Assembly: GCA_018398805.1 (NCBI GenBank)
Contig: JAGFBZ010000364.1
Coordinates: 446,001-510,000, forward strand
Direction of reading: 5' to 3'
DNA from: Hirundichthys speculiger
Lineage: Eukaryota > Chordata > Actinopteri > Beloniformes > Exocoetidae
DNA: 64,000 nucleotides
Under the pieces are notes generated by a model. That model ran no database searches. It was not told the DNA's origin and worked only from the letters and a program-made list of their open reading frames with translations. The translations under genes and the position numbers were made by a program. How positions within the stretch are numbered: position 1 is the stretch's first letter; each line of letters opens with the position of its first letter. Below are positions 11,838 to 23,356 of this stretch, piece by piece.

Positions 11838-12060
11838 GGGGTGTCAGACTCATTTTCACTGAGGGCCACATCAGCATCGTGGTGGCCCTCGAAGGGCCAG
11901 ACTAACAGCATGAATGTAACAAAATGCAATGTAAATCAAAATAAATTAAACTACACTTTAATATATTGTTAAATAAAGGTTTCTGTATTTATTATGTATT
12001 AAAGTTTCAAATATTTAACCCATTATTATATTAAATTTAGGGTCTGTGGTTGTAAACCTG
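11838..12060 (+). mobile_element. truncated hAT (CAGGGGTGTCA family) fragment
   Basis: From GGGGTGTCAGACTCATTTTC to GGTTGTAAACCTG this stretch is nearly identical to the first 220 bases of the complete element at 22142-22887. It then breaks off at an A-run. The 3' half and right inverted repeat are missing. Confidence 0.85.
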
Positions 12061-12640
12061 AAAAAAAAAATAATCAAAAGATTTTCCTTGCGGTTTGTTG
12101 ATTTTGTCCAAGGAAAGCTTTAATAGATGGAGTTCCTGTTTAAACGCAGTTTATAGTGGTTTAGACTTGCCAAACCTGCATTTATGAATATAGAACTTTT
12201 AAATTATAATAATATTATTAATTAATTTTTTTTCGGCCACATATCCATATAAAACAATTTTTTGTGATAAAGGGTCTATATTGATGGATTTAATGGACAA
12301 GAGGTTATGCAGAGACTCCCATAACGTTTTGACAGCTTGACAGTGATAAAATTATAGTTCTGTTGTTTCACATTCGTTGGTTATTACAATCAATTTTAAA
12401 TCTCTGCCTTATTAACTCATTAGACGGATAGATGTCATGTAGAGTTTTGAAATGTATTTCTTTGTACTTTGGTGGGAGAACCAATTTTAGAAATTTTGAC
12501 ATTAATTTTATTTGATCTTTCTTTTCGTAAAGATCAAAGCTGCAGTCGCTCAGAGCTGGAGGAGCAGTGAGCTGTAAAAAATGAACTGTTTAGTTCTTTT
12601 TTTTTTTTTTTGAATTGGTGAACTTTTGTTCCAAATTTTT
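12061..12640. other. AT-rich intergenic, nothing recognised
   Basis: Low-complexity AT-rich sequence without exon-like frames or clear repeats. Confidence 0.4.
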
Positions 12641-12644
12641 AATA

Positions 12645-12805
12645 TGAACTATGAACTGAACTAGTTCATTTTAATTTCTGTGAACTATGAACTGAACTAG
12701 TTCATTTTAATTTCTGTGAACCATGAACTGAACTAGTTCATTTTAATTTCTGTGAACCATGAACTGAACTAGTTCATTTTAATTTCTGTGAACTATGAAC
12801 TAGTT
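12645..12805. repeat. 40-bp tandem repeat with GAACTAGTTC palindrome
   Basis: About four units of roughly 40 bases, each containing ATGAACTGAACTAGTTCATT and TTTAATTTCTGTGAAC. Every unit includes the self-complementary GAACTAGTTC. It may be a decayed terminal structure of a DNA element, but no flanking duplication is visible. Confidence 0.8.
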
Positions 12806-12924
12806 CGTGTAGAAAGTGAACTTGTCCAACATTGGCCACAATAAAAAAAAAAACACCTAACAAAATACTAAGATGACTTTTGAGTCTGTCTGAAAAAGGT
12901 TTACAGCCCTAGTCAGCTGGTACA

Positions 12925-13080
12925 TACTTTTTATTTTACTTTTGGGACCTTTATTCACAGTGACGAGAAGTCCGGAAACTGATGCAGAAAGAGCGGGGGA
13001 GACACGCAGCGAAGGGTCCCAGGTCGGGAGTCGAACCTGCGACCACTGCAGGAGCATTGAAGCATCCGCGTGATGACTTT
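12925..13080 (-). mobile_element. tRNA-derived SINE
   Basis: On the minus strand a perfect RNA polymerase III B box, GGTTCGACTCC (13027-13037), sits in a tRNA-like context (GTCGCAGGTTCGACTCCCG). It is followed by a body ending CACTGTGAATAAAGGTCCC. The 3' tail type (CTGTaAATAAAGtcac) recurs in fragments at 14690-14765 and 43800-43862. It lies about 300 bases before the start codon of zinc-finger gene A. Confidence 0.75.
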
Positions 13081-13377
13081 AGTCAACAATTTCTCCATCT
13101 TTTATCTCTCTGTTTATTTGTTTAACGGTTTGGATTCTGTTTGTAGCCGGAGCTAACACCGGAAGCGGAAACTGCGACACGGAGCTTTTTCAGGAGCGCA
13201 CAGGTCTCAGTGTAGGACACAACCAACGAATGTGGTCGTTCGCGCGGAAGAAAGCGGTTTAAAAGCGGTTTTTAAGTGGACCCGGCCTCCGTTTCTGGTT
13301 CTCGTTTGGGGCTTAACGTGTTGCTGCGATGGGTCGGAATCAACGGGTCGGTCGCTGAATATCAGGAGGACGGAAAA

Positions 13378-13783
13378 ATGGAGGCGCGCTTCTCCAGAGA
13401 GGTGGCGTCGATAGTCGAAGTGGCCATCCAGGCGACCCTGTCCGTTGTCATAGACGTCTGGGCCAGAGAGGCGCCGGGCGCGGACCTGGGAGAGGCGAAG
13501 CTCGGCGAGGTCCGGGAGATCGAGAAGTGTCTCCTGGATCAGCTCCACGGGCTGTTCGCCGAGCTCTGCGCCGACCTGTGCGAGGAAAACGAGGCTCTGC
13601 GGGCCAAGGTGGAGCAGCTGGAGGATGTCCTGCAGAAGAAAGCCGGGCAGCTGGAGCAGGAGCTGGAGGCCAGGGTGGGCCAGCTGGGCAGGGACATGGA
13701 GCAGCTGGAGAAGGAGCTGAAGACCATCAGCGAGACCCACGGAGGCCCGAGCCAGGTCCTGGAGCTGGACGGTCCAGTGACAG
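13378..13783 (+). CDS. zinc-finger gene A, exon 1 (coiled-coil N-terminus)
   Basis: The start chosen is ATG at 13378, in good context (aaaATGg). The same frame extends upstream only through non-ATG codons, and a 9-codon upstream ORF (13329-13358) precedes it. The 135 complete codons encode MEARFSREVASIVEVAIQA, then an amphipathic segment, then a Leu/Glu/Lys-rich heptad region (about residues 75-125, with KVEQLEDVLQKKAGQLEQEL) that should form a coiled coil for dimerisation. The exon ends in phase 1 at a CAG|GTGACA donor and joins in frame to 15593. No KRAB, SCAN or BTB domain is seen. Confidence 0.82.
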
Positions 13784-14689
13784 GTGACAGATCAGTCAGA
13801 TGAGTGAATCAGCCCTTAAGCTGCGCGCGCAGACAGGGAGTCCAGCAATGATGTGCAACATAGTCATGGCAACTGTAAAGTCAAGTTAAATTCTAGTAGT
13901 TTACCCATGACCAAAATAAAAAGGCCACAAAAGAAGAGTAGCATTAGATAACAATACAGACTGGCTGTCATACCCTGTCTCTCTTTGCATCTTTTCTAAT
14001 AAGTTTTTTCACTTCAAACACAGATTACTGAAACAGTTTTCCACGCTAGTTTGGATGCTGCGCTGCATAAGTGATTTCCCCTTAAGCATCTGTAACTATG
14101 ACAACAAGAAATCTTTTTCCATGTCGGAGCAGCTGATTGAGACTTGCGAAGCCCAGTACTTTCCTGAAATAAGACTCAAATACCAATCCAGAACATAAAA
14201 CCCAGATCCAGATGAGGTAAAGGCTAGAAGAAGCAAAAGTGAGAAAAGGCTCTGTTGTATTTTATACTTCTGTATCAGCTGATTCAGCTTGAATGCTGAA
14301 ACTGGACTCTTCACCACAGAGCGGATCAACCGAAGGGCCCGTGGTCCCTCAGGAACCACGATCTGCTCTGTGCGCTCTTGTAGAACAAACAGGCTCAGTC
14401 TTTACTCGTCTGCATTCGTTCTAAAACACTATTTTAAAAACAAAAATCCGATCCGCATCCCGGCGAGTGTTTGAGCCCTGCGTCGAAAAAGCTCCCGAGC
14501 CACATTGCAAATGCATATTTACGCCGACTCGCCGGGTTTCTTAAGTTAAGTCACCTTGAAATATGGGCTTGAGTTGTCTTCAAAAGTTGTAAATTCATGT
14601 CTGTAAAGTATTTTAAAAGTTGTTGTTTTTTGTTTTCTTTTGAATAATCAGTGGAATTAACTAGCTTGGGTTGTTTTGGTTTTGTTTTT

Positions 14690-14765
14690 TCTTTTTTTTT
14701 TTCTTTTTATGGCACCAGTGACTTTATTTACAGTGAGAGAGAGAGACAGGAAATCAGGGCAGAAG
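14690..14765 (-). mobile_element. SINE 3' fragment
   Basis: On the minus strand, CACTGTAAATAAAGTCACTG matches the 3' body of the SINE at 12925-13080; the tRNA-like head is missing. Confidence 0.5.
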
Positions 14766-14814
14766 ATGAACGGGGAGAACTGTCGCCTCCGCCGTCACTT
14801 CATCCACAGATTTG

Positions 14815-15373
14815 ATTCAATTCAATTCAGTTTTATTTGTATAGCGTCTGTTACAATGTCAGTTGTCTCCAGGTGCTTTACAGAGACCCAGATCATGACC
14901 CTCGAGAAAATATCATTAACTAAAAATATATTAAATCCTAAACAAGTATAATGGCAGGTAAAAAAAAACTCCCACAGCGGGAGGAAAAAAAACCTTTAAG
15001 CCAAACAGCGGCAAGAAAAAACTCCACTTTAAGAGGAAGAAACCTTGAGCAGGACCTGGATCAGATGGAGGGACCTTCCTGCTGAAGACCAGCCGGGTTA
15101 AGAAAGAAAATGATGATGCCGTTGCTGTCGCTGGTCGGGGGGGAGCAGAGCAGTCGTGTGCGTTCGTCTGTGACTCTGGAGGTCGACACGCAGCGCTTGA
15201 TGGCGGTGGAGGTGTGAGGGCCAACTCACACCATCTGCTGGCCGGTCTGTCAGGAAGTCCAGAATCCAGAGGCCCGTGGTGCCAGACGTTCCCTGGTCTG
15301 ACTGTTTGGACGGCAGCCTGCTGGGAATGATGGCGTTAAACACAGCTGTTGGCCGGTTATCTTTGGAGGTCAT
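14815..15373 (-). mobile_element. 5'-truncated non-LTR retrotransposon (LINE)
   Basis: Reading the minus strand from 15373, the translation FNAIIPSRLPSKQSDQGTSG then WILDFLTDRP matches the reverse-transcriptase segment that fish LINEs share (typically FNTIIP..L..KL...G......WILDFLTNRP). The frame then decays. The 3' part runs to 14815 and ends in GCTATACAAATAAAACTGAA with (TTGAA)n, the usual 3' tail of fish LINEs. The element is dead. Clade within the LINEs is not assigned. Confidence 0.72.
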
Positions 15374-15592
15374 ATTTGACCCGTAGAGACTTCAGCCAAC
15401 TCCACTTCAGTCTTTTTAAGAAGGAAAAAAAACACATGCACAGCAGATAACAGTTATAACTTGATTATGTAAAGATTTTAACTGAAATTTGATGTTGGCT
15501 ACATTTCCTGCCAAAGAATATTGCCTGCCACTGTTGCATTTGTGTTTAGACGGATGTTTGAACTCTGCTGTCACCCGTCTGTCTCTGAGCAG

Positions 15593-15939
15593 AGCCGCCA
15601 GCCTCCACCTGCCAGGCGACTCCAAACTGTGACGAGGAGGAACCCGCCTCAAATGCGCCGCCGTTTTCAGCCGGAAGCGCCGAGGGCTCCGCCAGCTCCC
15701 AGACTCTTTCACTGACCATCTCCACTCCCGCGCCGGACCTGGCGTCGTTCGTCAGGATGGTCCCCTCCACTTCCAAGGTGGTGTTTGTGGGCGCGGCCCC
15801 GCCCCCAGCGCCACCGTCGACTGTCTCCGAGACGTCGGCCATCGTCCTTAAGGCAGTGGCCCCGTCCGAGTCTGCGGTTCAAGGCGCTCCCAGTACAGGC
15901 TCCAGCTCCGCCAGTGGTCCCGATCCGGTGCAAGACAAG
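15593..15939 (+). CDS. zinc-finger gene A, exon 2 (disordered linker)
   Basis: Acceptor gtctctgagcag, donor AAG|GTTGGG. The exon enters in phase 1 and leaves in phase 0, and only this frame stays open. It encodes about 116 residues rich in Ser, Pro and Ala (for example TPNCDEEEPASNAPP and VGAAPPPAPPSTVSETSA), a low-complexity linker between the coiled coil and the fingers. No folded domain is recognised. Confidence 0.75.
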
Positions 15940-16028
15940 GTTGGGAGTTTCTGTCGGGAATCAATGGTGTGTTGAAAGTGTAAAAGCTCTCTTCTGGAAA
16001 GACTGAAATCAAATTGTTCTCTTTGCAG

Positions 16029-16101
16029 CTGTCCCAGAAGTCCTTGGAGGAAGGAGCGTCAGCATGGTGCGCCGAGGTGGATGCTGATACACCTGACAAA
16101 G
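16029..16101 (+). CDS. zinc-finger gene A, exon 3
   Basis: A 73-base exon between tctctttgcag and AAAG|GTAGAA encodes LSQKSLEEGASAWCAEVDAD then TPDK. It enters in phase 0 and leaves in phase 1, matching its neighbours. Intron 2 (15940-16028) is only 89 bases. Confidence 0.72.
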
Positions 16102-16310
16102 GTAGAACTGTTTTTCTAACTCAGCTTGACCAGGAGCTTAATAGGTAGGGATGAGCGTCGTTGAGATTATATTCATGCTGATGCTGCCTATTGATCGAGA
16201 CTCACTGATATTCATCTCTGTAACGTGGTAGAAAAGTTAAAGGTGTGATACTGATTCCGATGCCAGTTTTGTTTTAAATGTATATTCTTTTGAAGCCAGT
16301 TGGCTCCACT

Positions 16311-16941
16311 TAGTGCTGGGCGATATGACGATACATATCGTGGGGATGATATAAAAGTGTGTATCGTGCCATTTCTCTTCTATCGTTTCTATCGTTTCTA
16401 ACCTAATTTTATCAATTATTACAGCAAATATGTAATTAAATAAATAAATTTGATAAAATCATATCTACTTCTACAAAGTAGCCTTTTATGTTTGCACTTT
16501 TATTCATGGTTAATGCCTTAAACAGAGTTCTCTTCAACCCTGATGTTTACTTTAGACACTTTATATTGGTTTGCAAACTTTCCACTACAAGGTTACAGAT
16601 TTCAGAAAGTTGAAAAATAATTTGTGTTTATTTTTATAGCTGAACTTCAGTGCAAAAATGTGTTTTTCCTCTCAGAAACTGTTGTGCACTTTAAAAAAAT
16701 GTGAAAGCTACTGTACCTCTGTACCTACCTGTTTTTGCTGCACTAAAATGTATGTTTGTGACAGTTCAGCTAAATGTCCTTTCAAAATAAAGTTGAAAAG
16801 TAAGCAATGAAATTTTTGTCAAACTTTTCAGAGAATAACTGAAAACATACTTTATTATGGTATATCGTGATATATATTGTTATCGTGATATAAAATAGTC
16901 CATATCGTGATATATGATTTTTTCCATATCGCCCAGCACTA
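16311..16941 (+). mobile_element. hAT-like MITE, TAGTGCTGGGCGATATG family, copy 1
   Basis: The 631-bp element has perfect 17-bp terminal inverted repeats TAGTGCTGGGCGATATG and a perfect 8-bp target duplication GCTCCACT at 16303-16310 and 16942-16949. Subterminal repeats of the TATCGTGATAT type lie at both ends and the inside is AT-rich without coding capacity. It lies in intron 3 of gene A. Four more copies occur at 23357, 31233, 55303 and 57243. Confidence 0.93.
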
Positions 16942-17446
16942 GCTCCACTTCTGTTTAGCTGATGTGAAATATGCTCAGTCAGTCTCCAGATGTTCAGTTA
17001 TGCACTGAAATCCAGCTGTTTGGAGTTCTCTTGATGGGATTTTCCGGCCTAAAATAACACTGACAAAGATGCTAATGCTGGATAACTACCTCTGTCCAAC
17101 AGCTTACATGACAATGCTTCTCTGACTGAAAACTCAAAACAGGAAGTTACAAGGCAGTATTGCATAATTTCTAATGTTGGCTTTTAGGCTTTATAACATG
17201 TTAATGTACAAGTCACGGTGTCCTGAACACATTAAGGGGAACGTGATGGTATTCCTGCTTGAAGGTTTAGCATTTTCTGGGTATTGTCTACTGTACTTAA
17301 ACAAACTAGACGCCATCAAAGTGAAGGGAAGTAAATGTGAAGTATGTAAACTTTGTAAATATTGATAAGGCGCCACTTTTCCTGTAGTTTATCGTTACTT
17401 CAGAACATACCCAATTAGCCACTGGTACAAAACTTAGCGTTATTCA

Positions 17447-18390
17447 TAGGGATGCACGATAACTGTTTTTTAAAACCAATACCGATAACCGATAACAAAC
17501 TCATATACCTAAGATCATTACATCAATACTATGAACAAAACCAAAAACGGTTTTGACTCTTTAAATGAACAGATATTTATTTTTTCCAATGAAAAACTAT
17601 TGTCAAGTCTCTCAAACATTTTCATAAAGCTATCAAACAAACCTATTTGATATCTCACATCAACTTAAATAAGGTTCATTACTGACTGATATAAAAAATA
17701 AAGGCTCGTTGAACTGATGGAAATACATGCATCAGAATTACTAACTGAAAAGGATTAACATTTAAAGGATTTTGGCTTGTGGTTCCATTTAAATTAATAC
17801 CTTTAATTAAAGTAAATGAGGTTCAGTAGTTTTTTCTTTTTCTTTTTTTTTTTTTTAATCTCATGGAAGCTTTAGATGAGGGACACGAGGGAGAGAGAGG
17901 AGGAGAGGGAGACTGCTGCTGGCTTCCTCATGTTAGCTTATGTTAGCTCATATTAGCGTGATTTCAAAACTCCATGGAAGCGATGGTTATGTTTCAGATG
18001 GCTGAAACATAATCAGAATTTGACGTATTAAAGCTAATGTTATTTTTCCCTCCTCGTGGAATTCGCTTCGAGCATTCGTCACTAATAATCAGCGAACTAT
18101 CTTCTTCTAAACTTTAACGAAGTTCCATGCCATCGCCGCCATGTTTGTTGTGATCAGTATGCTGTGCTGCATGCTGCATTCAAAGTGTAATGTAAATTCC
18201 GACGTTCCCTCGTTTGCTAGTCGTTCTTTCAGCCTTTTCTATTATTTTCTTTTTTATGTGTAACATGTGGAAGAATACTGCGAATATAAATTCAAGTCAG
18301 CAACTACTAAAATTATGACCGAGTTAACAAGTTGTTTTCTGGCATGAGGAGGTATTCTTGATTTTCCTTATTGAGTAATAGTTTTTCTGC
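17447..18390 (-). mobile_element. hAT element remnant with BED-finger relic
   Basis: It starts TAGGGATGCACGATAA, matching the inverted end of the element at 34559-36114, and stays similar to it (in reverse) up to about 18390. The other terminus is lost. On the minus strand around 18140-18000 a decayed reading frame gives AWNFVKV, then (shifted) CSKRIPRGGKN and SFNTSN, the signature of a BED zinc finger as found in ZBED/hAT transposases. It lies in intron 3 of gene A. Confidence 0.75.
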
Positions 18391-18691
18391 AAATGCTGTA
18401 AACTCCACCAAACCTTGATGTGCATCGACGCGGACTACAAGAAATCCGATTGGTCCACTCAGTCAATTTGTTCTTCCTCATCTCTGTGTTTCCCACTGTC
18501 GCTTCTTCTTCTGCGTCTTCCAGTTGGAAACAACAATGGTTTTCTGCAAAGTCTGTAAAAATGAACTGACGCTCAACATTCATTAGCACCAACTCACCTG
18601 ATTTATTTGCATCGTCGCTATGTGGATAAATCGGTCCTCAACAGGGAGCCATAACGAAGTGCTAATTTGTAAATTTCCTCTTCATTTCCAG

Positions 18692-20286
18692 ATTGCCCCG
18701 ACAACAGCGCTGAGGAGAAACAAGTGAACCTGGGTCAAGCGCTGGGGAGAAGCTTAAGAAATAAGAAGTCACAGAAAGGGAAGCGCTTCTTCTGTGAGCA
18801 CTGCGACATGGGTTTCCATTGGAAAGGCGAACTGAAGAAACACGCGGCGGTCCACAAGAAGCCCTTTCCCTGCGAGCACTGTGACAGAAGCTTCCTGGAG
18901 AAGAAGTCTCTGGAAAACCACCTGCTGCGGCACAAGTCATCGAAGGCCCCGCTGCCCTTCCCCTGTCCTCACTGCAAGAGATCCTTCAGGAAAGAGCAGT
19001 CGCTTCAGAACCACCTCAAACGCCACCAGCAGTCGAAGCCACCAAAGCCGTTCGCCTGCAGTCAGTGTGGGAAGACGTACAGGATCGAGCAGTCCCTGGA
19101 GAACCACCTGTCGCGCCACGAGAAGTGGAACCAGATGCTGAAATGCCACCTTTGCGAGAAGACCTGCAAGACTCCGGTCCAGCTGAAGTGTCACATGGCC
19201 GTGCACTCGGAAGAAAGACCCTTCAGCTGCGCGACGTGCGGGAAGGAGTTCAAGAGCAAAGACACCCTCCGGTTCCACCAGATGGTTCACACGAACGCCA
19301 AAAAATACAAGTGCACAATGTGCGAAGAGTCCTTTAAGTACGCCCACTCCCTGACCGTGCACAAGAGGAAGCACACGGGCGACAGTCCGTTCAGGTGCGA
19401 GGTGTGCAACAGGTCGTACAGGACTGGCACCGCCCTGAAAAGGCACCGAGTGATCCACACGGGGGAGAAGCCCTTCACCTGCCACATATGCGGAGCGAGG
19501 TTCAACCTCAACAACAACCTCAAGCGGCATCTTCGCATTCACACGGGAGAGAAGCCGTTCACCTGCCAGGAGTGCAGCAAGAGCTTTTCCGACAACAACA
19601 AGCTCAAGGCCCACATGCTCATCCACGGGGCCCGGAAGCCCTTCATGTGCGACCTCTGCGGGAAAACCTTCCTGTTCAACTGCAGGCTGCAGGTGCACCA
19701 GAAGTACGTTCACGCCGACGGGAACCACGGATCGGACGGCTCGCTCCAAACCAGGCGGCAAAACAGGTCGCTCGTCAAGCCGTACAGCTGCAAGATCTGT
19801 TTGAAGGGTTTCAGCGCCGCCTGCTCCCTGAAGCTCCACGAGAAAGGCCACAGCGAGCACAAAGAGTTCAACTGCAGCATATGCGGGAAGGCTTTCCACA
19901 ACAAATACTCCTTCAGCTACCATCAGCGGAGCCACTCCGGGGAGAAGCCGTTCGTCTGCGACGTGTGCGGGAAGAGGTTTTTCCACACCTCCGCCCTGAA
20001 GCAGCACGAGCGGATCCACACCGGCGAGAAGCCGTACAAGTGCGACCAGTGCGGCAAGGCCTTCAGGACGGACGGGAACTTCTACAGGCACATGCGCATC
20101 CACACGGGCGAGAAGCCGTTTGAGTGTGCGTACTGTCACAAGAAGTTCCACCAGTCCAACCAGCTCAAGTCCCACCTGCAGATCCACACTGGCGAGAAGC
20201 TCTACACGTGTCAGCAGTGTGGCCGCGGCTTCTCCGACTCGAGGCAGCTGAAGAAGCACAGCTGCGACGGGTCACAAGTCATGTGA
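18692..20286 (+). CDS. zinc-finger gene A, exon 4: 17 C2H2 fingers and stop
   Basis: The acceptor cttcatttccag enters in phase 1 and completes an 806-residue protein (2421 coding bases over four exons, no frame break). After a short basic stretch, 17 C2H2 fingers run from about residue 310 to 803. Fingers 1-5 have irregular linkers (such as HKSSKAPLPF), while most later ones have TGEKP linkers typical of tight DNA binding. Finger 17 (YTCQQCGRGF...KKHSC) has Cys in place of the last His. The middle finger FMCDLCGKTFLFN and the last finger are nearly shared with gene B, so A and B are tandem duplicates. Predicted role: nuclear sequence-specific DNA-binding protein. Orthologue and target are unknown. 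Confidence 0.93.
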
Positions 20287-20901
20287 TGCTGCGATGCTTC
20301 GTCCGTCACTGTAGTCATGTGATCAACTGAGTGAGACGCCAACGACTCTGTCTTCAAAATCTACTGTCAGTGCACTATTATTGACTGGAAGTTTGTCTGC
20401 ATCTCATATGAAAATAGCATTTATGCAGAAAAATCCTAAATTTGTAAACACAATATTTGGCTACAGGTTATTTCAACATTTCAAGGCTCAGTAACTTGTC
20501 AGTACTCTTGATATATAAGGGGTTAATCCAGTGTGATCAGTGATAGGAAATTCTGCTCATCAGACATTAGAAGTATTGTTTTGGAGATTTATAGTTTCCT
20601 CTTTTGTTGCAACATTATGAAACCATTGAGAAGATTGTATTGTTTGTGTTAATATAAATATGGACCTGTTTAAAGAAGAAAAAAAATCTGATATGATGTA
20701 AAACTCAAATGTAAATAGGTGCATTGGGGTTTAAACTTTTCCCAGATGATTAAAATTAAGATTAGATTTTTAAATTTTGTTTATACTAAATTTTTTTCAC
20801 CCCGATGAATGCTAGCATTATGCTTATTTAAGATGTAAATTTACTTTCTAATATTCATTCTCTGTAAGTTGGCATCTATAAATGTCCTTGCTATTTTTAC
20901 C

Positions 20902-20907
20902 AATAAA
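20902..20907 (+). promoter_or_regulatory. candidate polyadenylation signal, gene A
   Basis: First clear AATAAA after the gene A stop, about 620 bases downstream and about 140 bases before the gene B start codon. The intergenic gap is therefore very short. Confidence 0.6.
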
Positions 20908-21048
20908 GAAGACTAGAAATTTAGAAAGGGGTAGAAAAAAGTTTTATTTTGAAATTCTAGCGTTTGGGTTTTATTGTTTCCGGGGGGGAAGCGGCGCTGA
21001 CGCTCCTGCTAATTCTTTAGCCGTCAGTCACGATTTTTCAAAGTTATA

Positions 21049-21174
21049 ATGTTACAAAACGCGGTGTTTTATTCGGAGACGAAGTGCATCGTAGAGACGG
21101 CGGTAAAGACGGCAGCCGATATTCTGGGACATTCAAAGGAAGAGACCAAAGAGAAGTTAAAGGCGAACTTTGAG
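21049..21174 (+). CDS. zinc-finger gene B, exon 1
   Basis: ATG at 21049 begins 42 codons (MLQNAVFYSETKCIVETAVK, then TAADILGHSKEETKEKLKAN) ending in phase 0 at GAG|GTGAGT, a strong donor. The Val/Ala-rich helix with IVETAVK resembles the VASIVEVAIQA segment at the start of gene A, supporting common ancestry. The upstream 80 bases are GC-rich and may be the promoter. It joins in frame to 24150. Confidence 0.75.
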
Positions 21175-21938
21175 GTGAGTTCACCGGTCATGGAGATTTT
21201 TAGACCGTGCGTTGTTGGTTTTGGGGGAAACTGAGTTTGTTTGTTTTTTTTGTTTTACAGTTTTTTTTACCGCGTTAGAGACGGTATTTGAAGGAGATTG
21301 TTCACACACAAGCGACGACGTTGAGCACAACAAACATGGCGGCCTCCGCTGAGCTGCAGAGACCGGCGGTTGAGTAAAAAAAAAAAAAAAGTGTTTAGGT
21401 TGACTTACTTGGTGACATCCTATTCTATTTATTGTGTTTTCTGTCTTACTTCTAGGCTATGTGGTGAATATTCTTTAAAAAAAAAAATCAGGACTTTTCA
21501 AATCAATAATGTTACTTCAGAGGATCCAGTAAAATACTTTTGTAACTATTAATATCTGTTACGTTAGGCTTGGGTAAGTAACAACTAAAAGAATGAGACG
21601 GAGACCTGTATAACGTTCACTGTTTACTAGGAACTTAACTTCTTGAACCGCATGTGTCACACTCTAATGAGTCCCCGGTACACCTTAATATAGCTCCACT
21701 ATATTCTTTACAGAACAATATCGTAGTAAAGCATCAATATTTAACCAACACTGGCCCCGTTTTTCTTTTTTATATTAAATTAACTCAATTCAAGTACGTC
21801 CAGTTTGTTGCTTCCAGCACATTTACACTCGGGGCCCTTTCAGCAGCTGCTAATTAACGCTAATGGATAATCAGCCAATCAGATAGCAGCAATTTTAATG
21901 CATTGAGACAAGCAGATGTGGAGACGACTTCCGGGAGC

Positions 21939-23275
21939 TCAAACTGCATCAGAAATAGTTAAGGGGGCTGGTCTGAGTGTTTCAGACAATGCTGATCCAC
22001 TGGGACTTTCACCCATAACCACCACTTTGTAGAGCATGGTCCGAAAAAGAACATTTGCACACGCTGTCCAAAGTTTGACCACAGAAGACTGGAAAAACAT
22101 TGCCACTGGGGCCCCTAATGTCAGTTGAGTATGGTTTAAATCAGGGGTGTCAGACTCATTTTCACTGAGGGCCACATTAGCATTGTGGTTGCCCTCGAAG
22201 GGCCAGATTGGCAGCATGAATGTCACAAAATGCAATATAAATCAAAATAAATGAAACTACACCTTGTTAGATAATGGTTTCTGTATTTATTATGTATTCA
22301 AGTGTCAAATATTTAACTCATTATTATATTAAACTCAGGGTTTGTGGTTGTAAACCTGCTCTCACACAGGTGATGGTTAGAAGCCGAAGCAGATTCTTTG
22401 TTTTTCTTGTAGGTTAAATTTAGCATACTTAGCTCCGTGTTTGTTGTCAAAACGCCAACGTAGATTATACTCGTTCACGACTGACACTGCCTCATAACGC
22501 AAAAGACAGGCCTGCTGTTTCTTCACCTTGAGATACAAACTTGTATTCGTTTTCTCATCGTTCATCAAACTTCCTTCCTTGTGCATCAAATTTTTTTTTC
22601 TTGGACATGATGGGTTAGTTTCTAGAGGTTTTTCTTAAGTTCGTCAGTTCTGAAAATCACCTTGATGTCTTGCTCATGGTTATATACTGTTATCTTGTGG
22701 GTAATGACGAAATGCATTATGGGAGATGTAGTTTATTGTCCATATGCGCTTTAAAGCGCAGTAAGCTTATTTAAGACTTAAAATATTATTTCAAAATTTA
22801 AGTCAATAATGCACAAGCTCTCGAGGGCCACATAAAATGACGTGGCGGACCACATTTGGCCCGCGGGCCTTGTGTTTGACACATGTGGTTTAAATGATGC
22901 TGACCATGTCCACCCCTTTATGAACACAGCGTGTATCCACCAGGATAACGCACCATGTCACATGTCAAATCACATGTCAAATCACGTCAAACTGGTTTCT
23001 CGAACATATCGGTGAGTTCACTGTGCTCCCGTGGCCTCCACAGTCACCAGATCTCAGTCCAACAGAGCACCTTTGAGATGTGGTCGGACGGGAGACGAGC
23101 ATCATGGATGTGCAGCAGCTGCGTGATGCTGTCATGTTGATACGGACCGAAGTCTCTGAGGAACGTTTCCAACACCTCGTTGAATCTGCGACACCATTAA
23201 TTAAGGCAGTTCTGAGGAAAAAACAGGGTCCAACCCGGTACCACTAAGGTGTACTTCATAAAGTGTATTTGGTAT
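21939..23275 (+). mobile_element. dead Tc1-like transposon, split by a hAT element
   Basis: On the + strand the decayed transposase reads TEDWKNIATGAPNVS before the hAT insertion and HQDNAPCH, PPQSPDLSPTEHL and MDVQQLRDAV after it. These are hallmarks of Tc1 transposases: QDNAPCH holds the second catalytic Asp and SPDLxPxEHL the final acidic residue. Stops and frameshifts are frequent, and an internal deletion removed much of the middle. It lies in intron 1 of gene B. Outer ends are approximate. Confidence 0.85.
22142..22887 (-). mobile_element. hAT (Charlie-like) element with transposase finger relic
   Basis: The 746-bp element has ends CAGGGGTGTCA and (reverse complement) CACATGTGTCA, and a perfect 8-bp duplication GTTTAAAT at 22134-22141 and 22888-22895. 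It sits inside the Tc1-like element above. A minus-strand frame (22589-22377) includes YEAVSVVNEYNLRWRFDNKH then GAKYAKF, matching the finger near the start of Charlie-type hAT transposases and their host relative GTF2IRD2 (consensus about KEYNLRRHYETKHGEKY). Key metal ligands are changed (C to R, H lost). The rest of the transposase is deleted. Confidence 0.88.
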
Positions 23276-23356
23276 CTATTTTCCTGCTATAAACTGCTGT
23301 AGAGGTTTTTCAGATGAAGAACTTGCTGATCATCTAAAATAGATTAAACCAGTAAA

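Larger units (their letters stand above)
13784..15592 (+). other. intron 1 of zinc-finger gene A
   Basis: GT-AG intron in phase 1. It holds a SINE fragment and a 5'-truncated LINE on the minus strand (listed separately). The rest shows nothing recognisable. Confidence 0.7.

Noticed and set aside
16311..16941. ATCGTGATAT-type palindromes as regulatory elements of gene A
   Set aside because: The same words occur in all five copies of the MITE at unrelated places, so they belong to the element.
18937..20259. A 440-codon frame opposite zinc-finger gene A
   Set aside because: Shadow of the finger array: the periodic 28-codon finger pattern keeps the antisense frame open.
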